DNA of 26,532 nt. Origin: Cochliopodium minus. Lineage: Eukaryota > Discosea > Himatismenida > Cochliopodiidae. The position numbers and the translations under genes were made by a program. The notes under the pieces are model-generated. The model made no database searches and was not told the origin of the DNA. It saw only the letters and a list, made by a program, of their open reading frames with translations. The stretch is from positions 3,426-29,957 of the forward strand of contig JAMYWO010000412.1 in NCBI GenBank assembly GCA_024220525.1, written 5' to 3'. Positions 18,840-26,532 of this stretch are shown piece after piece. Numbering within the stretch: the first letter of the stretch is position 1; the number at the start of each line of letters is the position of its first letter.

Positions 18840-21800
18840 ATGAAAAATAATAAATTTAATATCAACGCCCTGTTGCTTTTCATTTTGATTGTATCAATTT
18901 TATCCCAATCAAAAGAAATTGATGGAAGCGAGAGAGATGAAAATATCTCGCTAGGGATAGAAATCATATCGAAATATTTGTAAACAACAAAAAAAAAATT
19001 TTATAAAGCCGAAATTTAAACGTCTCATAATTTCATATAAAGGGATATAACTCAGAGATTAAAGAACAAAAATCAAACTTTGACAGCTGAATGCGAAATA
19101 TGTTCGATTGTATTGAATGAGGTGGAAGGATTTGTGGTGGAGAATTTGACGATGGAATATATACAAAATGAAATACAAACTCATCTATGTGATGATCTGG
19201 ATCCAATATTGAGAGAAGTAAAAAAAAAAAATTTTATTTTTTGTATTTGAGAAATATATCGTAAACATTTTGAAACTTGAAAGAGGAATTATAAAAATAA
19301 TTTTAACAAAATGTCTTATTATAATTGGTGGAAGACAATATATTATCCCACATATTGAACTCGATAATATAAAAATAAAAAATATCGAGTATAATGATTG
19401 CTAAAAATGAATTAAATATCCTCGGATTTAAATTTTAGTAGATTCAATCCTTATCATCTCATTTTCAAACTAAAGGAGTTTATCATCTCAAATTTAATTT
19501 TTTTTTTTAAATCATCGTTTTTTTTTTATTCATCACTTTTTATCTTAGGTTTGTAGCGAATTAGTCTTTCTTCTTCCTGTTGTAGTTCCGAAAATAGAAC
19601 GAAGATACACAATAAGCAAATTGTGTGTTGGATTGAAGTTCTGTTCCGAACCAATTGCCAATCACACAGACCCTGTGCAACTTCCAACCTACTACATAAA
19701 CTTGGATTTACCTCCTAAGGAAAGATGGAACCAGATATGTTCTAATCCAATTTATGGTAAATTTAATACTTTTTAATTTTTCATTTCCTATTTATTTTCA
19801 TTTTATAGCATTTTTTTATTTTTTATTGTGTTGTTATCACTCACTATTTTTACAAATTCCAAATGGTGATTAAATAAGTTAAATAGTCATTATTTTTTAA
19901 TCTAAATTTGCTTCAAATTAATAAGTTTAATATTTGTGCATTTGATTTAAAAAATATTATTTTGATATTTTTATGTACATTTTTTCATCAAAATAAATTC
20001 CATATCTATCTCTATTTTCAAAAATTTTAATAATTGGTAATTTGTGAATAAAAATGATCAATAATAAACAAAGTTACAGTGATAATATGATAATTTGGGT
20101 CCCATTGATCATCATGTTAGTATATTATGTTGAGAAATAAAAATTAATCCAAATTACATGGCTCATATTAGATTCTCACAAAAAAATTTTCATTTGATTC
20201 AGAAATTAAAATTTCATTTTTATATTTTTTTTTTATTTATAAAAATTTAAATATTATTCAAATCTCCATTTTTAAAAATTTTATTCATTTTTTTTATTGT
20301 TTCATTTCAATTTTGATTTTTTCTTTATTTTTAAAAATGAAATGTATTAGGGGAAAGAGTTAGAGAAATTTTGGATGTGATGGGAAGTATTTTGCCAGCT
20401 CGTGTCAGAAAAGATTTGAACTCTTTTGGCGAGGAAATTAATAGTTACATTGAACCAGAATTTGCCCAAGAGATTCAAGGATGCTCTGAAAGAATGGGGG
20501 TAGGTTATGGTGTTGTGACGTAATGAAAATAATTTTTTAAATTAAAATTTCATTTTATTTTTATTTTATTTCGATTTAATTTAATTTTGAAAATATTATA
20601 TGATTTATCAAAATGTTTTGATAAAATTTTTTATTATTTTTAAATTTATAAATTAATTATTTTGTTTTATTTATTTTTTTCCTTAAATATTTTTATTTTT
20701 TTTAAAGTTTTTTTTTTTTAAAAATGTTTTTATTTTTTTTTACATTTTTTTATTTTAATAGTTTGTTCAACATTGCAATAGAACTTACAGATTCATGCAC
20801 TTCTATAGTGGCCCAAACGAAAGAGGGAAAGATTTTGCATGCAAGAAACCTCGATTTTGGGTTGAGCATAGATTTCACCAACGCCCTCAAAGACATTGCC
20901 TTCATTGCTCATTTACAAAGCAAAAACCAGACTGTATATAGTATGGTAAAAAAATTTAATTAAAATTAAAATAAAATCAAATTTTAGAAAATAAAAAATT
21001 AAAATTAAATTTAAATATAAAAAATTAAAATTAAAATAAAATCAAATTTAAATTGAAAAAAATTTTAATTATAAAAAATAAAAATAAATTAAAATTTTTT
21101 AAAAATATAAAAAATAAAATTTAAAAATATTTTAAAACAAAATTTTATTTATTATTTTCTGTTTCTTAGTCAACAATGGCTGGTTATTTTGGTGCGCTTA
21201 GTGGGTTGAGGGCAAACGGATTTTCTGTAACAATAAATACGAGGTAAATAACAAACTAATCAAAAACAATAATTTAACTAAAAAATAAATAATAAAATAT
21301 AAATTAAAATAAAATAAAAAAATTATTTTTTTTTAAAATTAAAATAAATTTAAAAATTTTTTTTTTTTTAGATTTTATCCACAGGGTATAAAAGAATTGT
21401 TTTATGAAGTTATTTTCGCAATGAAACACAAGAACGCCACCATGGTCGCCTTTCTCACCAGGGAAGCTCTCTCCAGAACTAATAAATTTGAGCAGGCTCT
21501 CAACATTTTGGCGAACACTACTCTAGTTTGTGATGTTTACTACACTGTTGCTGGTGTAAAAAAAATTTTTTTTTTTTTATTTTTATTTTTATTCATTAAA
21601 TATTGTCCTAATTTATTTTTTATATTTTTTATTTATATTTTTTATTAATTTTTTTTTTTATTTTTATTTTAAAATTTTATTTTTATTTTTAATCATGTGT
21701 TTTATTTTTTTTTGATTTTTTGATTTTTGATTTTTTGATTTTTTTAATATTATTTTTTATTTTATTTTTTTATTTTTTATTTTTCACGATTATTTTTTTT

Positions 21801-22501
21801 TTATTTTTTTAAAAATTATTTATTTGGAAAAGATTGGTCCTGGGGAAGGAGCAATCATCACACGTAACAGATACAATGCCACGGACATCTGGAGGATTGG
21901 AAATGTCAACTCCACTCGATATTGGATCTTAGAAACCAATTATGACCACTGGAAGAACCCTCCTTTTGATGATGGTATAAAATAAATAAAATAATAAAAA
22001 AAAATAAAAATTTAAAAAATAAAAAATAAATAAAATAATAAATTTAAAATTTAAGAATAAATGAAAATAAAAAATAAAAAATGATAAAAATAAAACATAA
22101 TAAAAATAATTAAAATTTAAGAACCAATGAAAATAAAAAATAAAAAATAAATAAAATAAATAAAACAAAAATAAAAATAAATGAAAATATAAAAAATAAA
22201 AGATAATAAAAATTGAAATTTTATAAAAAATAAAAATTTATAATCAAATTTAAATAAAAAGATTCACGTACTTTATAAGAATAATTGATTTATCTAAAAC
22301 TTTTTTTTAGACAGGAGATATTATGCGAATAAGGGAATGTCCGAAATAGGTTGGTCCAATCTTTCTCTTGAGAAGATGTTCAAGGTGTTGTCCATCAAGC
22401 CAGTTGTCAACCTCCAAACCATCTACACCTTCACTTGCATCCCTTACAACAACACTTATAATACTGTTGCGAGGTATTGTAGTTATCCTTGCACAGAATA
22501 A
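18840..22501 (+). CDS. Saposin B-acid ceramidase/NAAA fusion, secreted
   Basis: Nine exons: 18840-18979, 19058-19217, 19549-19756, 20351-20519, 20762-20945, 21170-21243, 21372-21555, 21833-21974, 22311-22501; 1452 nt, 483 residues. Residues 1-25 are a signal peptide with hydrophobic core ALLLFILIVSIL. Residues 59-132 form a saposin B domain with all six cysteines (59, 62, 91, 102, 126, 132) in the usual CxxC...C...C...C...C order and a possible N-glycan site at Asn76. The rest is an acid ceramidase/N-acylethanolamine acid amidase domain: YYINLDLPPKERW, LFNIAIELTDSCTSIVAQ, ARNLDFG, CDVYYTVAG, AIITRNR, LETNYDHW and FDDDRR. Cys238 is the expected autoprocessed N-terminal nucleophile; Arg254 and Asp257 match active-site positions and Asn409 in TNYD is likely catalytic. 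It is expected in lysosomes or phagosomes, hydrolysing ceramide or N-acylethanolamides. Having the saposin-like activator in cis is unusual. Confidence 0.9.
20150..20187 (+). repeat. Dispersed repeat fragment, copy B
   Basis: Partner of 18022-18058, in the same orientation, inside the third intron (19757-20350) of the ceramidase gene. That intron and the dioxygenase intron holding copy A are among the longest here and are not simple sequence, unlike most introns in the window. Confidence 0.3.
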
Positions 22502-22774
22502 AAAAAAAAAGAGTATTTTTGATTAAAAAAAAAAATTTTTGAAATTTTTCTATTTAAAATTTCATTTCGAAGATTCAGTTAATTTCATTCAGGGAAAAAG
22601 TATTTATTTTAATTTCGGTTAAAATTATAATTAAGGATTTCTCCTTTGAATTTATAAAATCAGAGCTTTTGTTAATTTTTGATCTTGTTATGTCAAACAA
22701 ATCAAATTTAGATTCAAATAATTAATAAAAAATAAAAAAAAATTTGAATTTTTTTATTTGAATAACTGATTCAG

Positions 22775-25084
22775 ATGGATAGAGAAGAACATTTTGATGT
22801 GGTTGGTAATGAAGAGGAATTTTCAAATATTCATAAAATAACCACTGCTGTCAGCCCTGTTTCTACTGAGAAGCAGAAAGATGATCAAGAACAAGAGAGA
22901 ATATTGATAAAAACTCCCAGCCAATTGAATAATTTGAAGAGGAGAAAAAAACCAAAGGAAGATAAGTACAGCATTGCTTTATCTCTTATATTCAATGAAA
23001 ATGGTAAAATTAATACTGTAACATTAAATTTTTTATAATCTAAATGTTACATTTAACATGTTATTCTATCATCTATTGGATATGAGCTTTAATTTAAATT
23101 GGAATTAAATTAAATTTTATATTTTTTTTTTTTTAATGTTCCTTGCATAAAAAAAAAGGGTTAAATTAAGTACCTATATATTATGAAATATTAATTATAT
23201 TGCCAATGGCATCTATCCATTCTCCAATCAAGATCAATATTAAACCCATCAAGAAAATATAAAATATAAAAAATAAAAAAAAAAAAATTTCACCAAAATA
23301 TATTTATTATTGCTTTTAAACAATTTCTTTGAAAAGAATATACAACAACATACATTCCATTATCATCATTGTTCCCTGCACAATGCAGATATTCATGCCA
23401 AAATGTCGGAGAGAAGATCCAGAAGATTGTGAGTAGAAGAGGTGCAGTGTGGACCACTGACCGCGACAACATCAGGGGAAAATGGATCGGCAAATGGAAA
23501 AGAGGGGCTTCTGTATATCCGCCTGTAAAATCTTTTCCTGTCATCAAATCAAAATGGGGTTATGTATTGATTGATGGTAAAAGAGAATATTTAATAAAAT
23601 TTTTTTTTCTTTTGAAATTTAACATGATTAAATCTATAAAGTTTATTTAATTATTATTTTATTTTGTAAATATTCAAAAAAAGGTTGACTATTTTTTTTT
23701 ATTTTAAAACTTATCTTTTGTTTCCTATTTTAAAACTTATTTTGGTTATTTAATCCACCAATTTATATTTTTTTTGAATTTTTTTTTTTCATTCTCAAAA
23801 GGATTTATTTCATTTAATTTTTTGTTCATCAAGAGATTTAAAAATTTTTTTAATAAAATAATTTTTAAAACAAATTGTTCTTAATTATGAAAAATTTTTT
23901 TTGATAATTTTTCAAGTAACCATTTATTAATTTTTATGTAGAGATGTTCAAAATTTTACAACAGTTTAAATTTTGTTAGCAATTAATTTATATCCGCTAA
24001 CAAAGTTGTAAATTTTGGACATGTCTAATTTTTATGACAAATTTATCATTTTATTGTTTTTTTTTAAAAATATAAATTTAATGTAATAAATAAAATTTTT
24101 TTTTTGAATTTTATTATTGAAATTATAAATTATTCCAAAATTTTATTTTTTTTTTTAAAAAAATAAGGTCATCACCACGTTTTGGCGGGAATAGCACTGG
24201 GGTCAACAGAATTCCCAATTAAAATAGTAGACAACTATTCCAACTTGGACAAAGAAGAATTCTGGAAGAAAATGGAATCCAAAAACTACGCGCACCTCTA
24301 CGACCTGAGAGGCAAGAAGAAAGATCCTCCTAATTCTTTTTCAGAGTTGGAGGATGACCCTAATCGTTATTTCGCTTTGTTGTTGTGCAGAAAGTATGAC
24401 CAAGAGGATGTCTACAGTAAAAAGTAAAAAAAAAAAAAAAATTTTCATTATTTTTTAATTTTTTGATTTTTTTTTTATAAAATTTGATTTAATTTTTTTT
24501 TTTTTTTATAAAATAAAATTTGATTTAATTTTTTTTTGATTTTTTAATTTCATTGAAAATTTTTAAAATTAATGTTGAATTTTTTCTGATTTTATTTCAT
24601 TAAAAATTTAAATTTAAATTCAATTTTTTTTTGATTTTTGAATTTTTTTTTTATCTCATTTTTGTTTTTCTAGACCAGAAGGAGAAGGATCCAAGTTTCC
24701 AGTCTGGCTCAAAATCGGCAAAGACATTCCCTTTGTAGAATTTGTCATTTCTGACATTTTGTGGAAGGGAGGTGTCATTTATGATCCAAAGGTAAAAAAA
24801 TAAAATATTTAATTTTTATTTGTTATTATTTTTGTTTTATTTTTTTTTTTTAATATTTTATTTATTTTTATTTTTTATTTAGTTTTTTTAATATTTATAT
24901 ATTTTATTTCTTTTAGTATATCAATAATGTCCCAGAAAAAGAGGTTGAAAAAGCAAGAACTCTTATTGCTAACGCCAATATTGATGGTCTCAAGGTTGTC
25001 AAAACTAGAACGCTGTACAAAGAGATTACCAACCTTTCCAAATATGTGGAAATCGCAGAAAAACAACTTAATCAAAAAAAATAA
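22775..25084 (+). CDS. ParB-like nuclease-fold protein (ParBc_2 type)
   Basis: Five exons: 22775-23003, 23337-23576, 24168-24423, 24674-24791, 24917-25084; 1011 nt, 336 residues, all phases consistent. The first 70 residues are charged and probably disordered, with a nuclear-signal-like KRRKKPKED. From about residue 100 come SRRGAVWTTDRDNIRGKW, then WGYVLIDGHHHVLAGIALG (His158-His160), PIKIVDNYSNLDKEEFWKKM, NYAHLYDLRG, LEDDPNRYFALL, PFVEFVISDIL and a C-terminal helix rich in Lys and Asn. This order (VIDGHHH-LA, EEFW, DDPxR, FxEFxxxDxL) is the pattern I know from the mostly bacterial ParBc_2 family (Pfam PF08857, putative ParB-like nuclease). The nuclease function is family-based inference; no activity can be read from the sequence. 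Four introns show it is a resident nuclear gene. No secretion signal is seen. Confidence 0.75.
23928..24036. mobile_element. MITE-like palindromic element with 11-bp direct repeats
   Basis: TAATTTTTATG occurs at 23928-23938 and again at 24026-24036. The 87 bp between them begin and end with imperfect inverted repeats: GAGATGTTCAAAATTTTACA on the left against GTTGTAAATTTTGGACATGTC (in pieces) on the right, plus inner GTTAGC/GCTAAC arms. This is the architecture of a short non-autonomous transposon with a target-site duplication, inserted in the second intron of the ParB-like gene. No transposase is present and no second copy was found in the window. Confidence 0.5.
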
Positions 25085-25302
25085 ATATTAATGAATAAAG
25101 GTCATATTAATAAAATTAAACATAATAAAAATAAAAAAATAAAAATAATAAAATCAAACAATTAAGTTTTTTTCAAATAATTAATTTGCTTCCTCTCATA
25201 ATTCTTTAAGATCAATAGTTCATCATGTCTTAGAAGCATATCAAAATATTAAGAAAATAAAAAAAAAAATAAAAATTGCGATTATATTCTCAAAAAAGAA
25301 GT

Positions 25303-26532
25303 ATGAACGAAAAAAAATGGATGGTGGATGATCATGAAGTGATAAAGATCTTGGAGGATAGAGCGTTGGAGGCAGAGGGCGACAACAATCAGTACAAATT
25401 CCAATATCTCGTGCAATTGCAGGGAGGGATGAAAGATGATAAGGGCGAGGGCAAGAAGATGAACACGCTATGGATCGATGAGAAGAAAATTCCTCATGCG
25501 AACAGATTGCTGCAAGAATATGAGAGTGAGAAGGATGCCATCTTGGATAAGAGATCAGGCGTGAGGATCTTGAATCACATCAAGTTCTATGTCGATGAGA
25601 TCGACGAGATATACGTCGAAAGATACAATGTGCTGTTCGATGATGAGGTGGAGAGGTGGATAGATGAGAAAAAAATCAGATCATTTTTCAAAGAGATCGA
25701 TCTTTTGGAATATTTCGAGGAGTGTGATTTGAATGAGGTATCAGAATAAAATATTCTTCATTTATAGAATAATATTTTTTTTTTTTTAATTTTTTTAATT
25801 TTTTTTTTATTTATATTTTTTTGAAATAAATACTTTCAGTTTTATATTCATTTCTTTGATCTGTTTTATTTTACTTTTTTTTTTTTTTTTCAAAAATAGG
25901 ATTCAAATAAAAGAGGTTTGAGAAATGAGAGCAATATTTTTTTATTTCTAATTTAAATCAATTTTTTATTTTTATTTTTTAAATTTTATAAAATATTATT
26001 TATTTATTTTTATTTTTATTTTATATTTTATTTAAATTTTATTTTTATTTTTAAATTATTTTTTATTTATTTTTATTTTATTTTTATTTCCAAAAGTTGA
26101 CGAGTCACATGATGCAGATGACTTTTATGAAATAGATACTAGGAAGAAAACTCTTGGAAAGTGCTTGAGTTGCAACAACAACAGGAAAGAACATCCACTC
26201 AAATTTCAAAAGTACAAAAAACATTGCAAAGAATGTGTTGCCAAAAAAGAACTGGAAGAAAAGAATCTAAAAAAAGTTTTTATTTTTTATTTTTTATTTT
26301 TTATTTAATTTTTTATTTTTTTTTATATTTTTTATTTTATAATTTAATTTAATTTTTATATTTTTTATTTTATTTTTACATTTATATTTTTTATTTTTAA
26401 TAGTTTTTTTTTTTTTCATTTTTTATTTTTTATTTTTTTTATATTTTTTTTATATTTTTTATATTTTTAATTACAAAAATTTTCATATGAAAGAATTTTG
26501 ATTTATTTACCGTTATAAGTGATGAAAGCCAA
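25303..26532 (+). CDS. Tandem chromo-like protein with CxxC cluster (3' part missing)
   Basis: Exons 25303-25737, 25900-25915 (a 16-nt microexon), 26097-26275 and, less surely, 26494 to the right edge; the phases agree. Residues about 8-66 resemble a chromodomain (HEVIKILEDRALE, FQYLVQLQGG, TLWIDEKKI, RLLQEYE). Residues about 85-142 repeat the plan in degenerate form (VRILNHIKF, ERYNVLFDDE, RWIDEKKI, LLEYFEECD). Both halves share WIDEKKI followed by a Leu/Glu helix, so I read them as two related units. The third exon contains CLSCNNNRKEH, then HCKEC: a C-x2-C-x19-C-x2-C cluster probably binding zinc. Chromodomains usually read histone methyl-lysine; whether these retain an aromatic cage is doubtful. 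The likely role is a chromatin- or nucleic-acid-binding protein. The last exon encodes NFDLFTVISDESQ after an AAAG acceptor and continues beyond the window. Confidence is good for the first three exons, low for the fourth. Confidence 0.55.

Noticed and set aside
19359-19390. Small hairpin ACTCGATA...TATCGAGT in a ceramidase intron
   Set aside because: Only eight bases per arm in AT-rich sequence, with no flanking repeat. Likely chance.
26511-26532. Possible minus-strand exon at the right edge with a GTAAAT donor
   Set aside because: The same bases fit better as the continuing plus-strand exon (AAAG acceptor, phase 0, NFDLFTVISDESQ). The edge is too short to decide firmly.
1-26532. CRISPR array, insertion sequence, operon or prophage structure
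   Set aside because: No spaced identical repeats, no transposase or phage-like frames. Spliceosomal introns in every confidently modelled gene show this is eukaryotic nuclear DNA.

Overview
The window looks like nuclear DNA of a very AT-rich, intron-dense, mitochondria-bearing unicellular eukaryote, most likely an amoeboid protist; I cannot place it more precisely. The coding exons are moderately AT-rich with ordinary codon use and standard stops. They are separated by short to medium GT...AG introns, usually starting GTAAAA, that consist almost only of A and T. A pyruvate/branched-chain dehydrogenase kinase-type enzyme and a sulfite oxidase-type enzyme point to aerobic mitochondrial metabolism. 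A Rho-type GTPase, chromo-like domains and SPRY/SH3/ankyrin modules are typically eukaryotic. All gene models were built by hand from exon frames, splice signals and phase matching. For every model that is complete in the window, the summed exon length is a multiple of three.

Layout. (1) 139-1090, minus: 5' part of a sulfite oxidase-like molybdoenzyme, with two microexons of 9 and 10 nt around its molybdenum-ligand cysteine. It runs off the left edge inside an intron made of (AAAAAAT)n. (2) 1248-2547, minus: mitochondrial-type protein kinase (PDK/BCKDK family). (3) 3144-9613, minus: one nine-exon gene for a 1218-residue SPRY - SH3 - long charged repeat region - ankyrin protein. (4) 10080-13431, plus: a Rho-like GTPase of 583 residues with an acidic N-terminal extension and altered catalytic positions. 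(5) and (6) 13512-14230 and 14643-15646, both minus: tandem paralogues of an unrecognised lysine-rich family with a shared CKHGI motif and a shared intron position. (7) 17023-18433, minus: AlkB-type 2-oxoglutarate/Fe(II) dioxygenase. (8) 18840-22501, plus: a secreted saposin B - acid ceramidase/NAAA fusion. (9) 22775-25084, plus: a ParB-like nuclease-fold protein of the ParBc_2 type, split by four introns. (10) 25303 to the right edge, plus: a protein with two degenerate chromo-like units and a CxxC...CxxC cluster.

Genes 3/4 and 7/8 are divergent pairs with 400-470 bp between their start codons, so each pair may share a promoter region. Genes 4/5 are convergent, 80 bp apart. There is no operon logic. 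The genes look like unrelated housekeeping, signalling and lysosomal functions, although the two CKHGI paralogues clearly arose by local duplication. The most notable points are the saposin-ceramidase fusion, the predicted hydrolysis-deficient Rho GTPase, the ParB-like protein in a eukaryote, the microexons of the molybdoenzyme, the undescribed CKHGI family, and an 87-bp MITE-like palindrome flanked by an 11-bp direct repeat.
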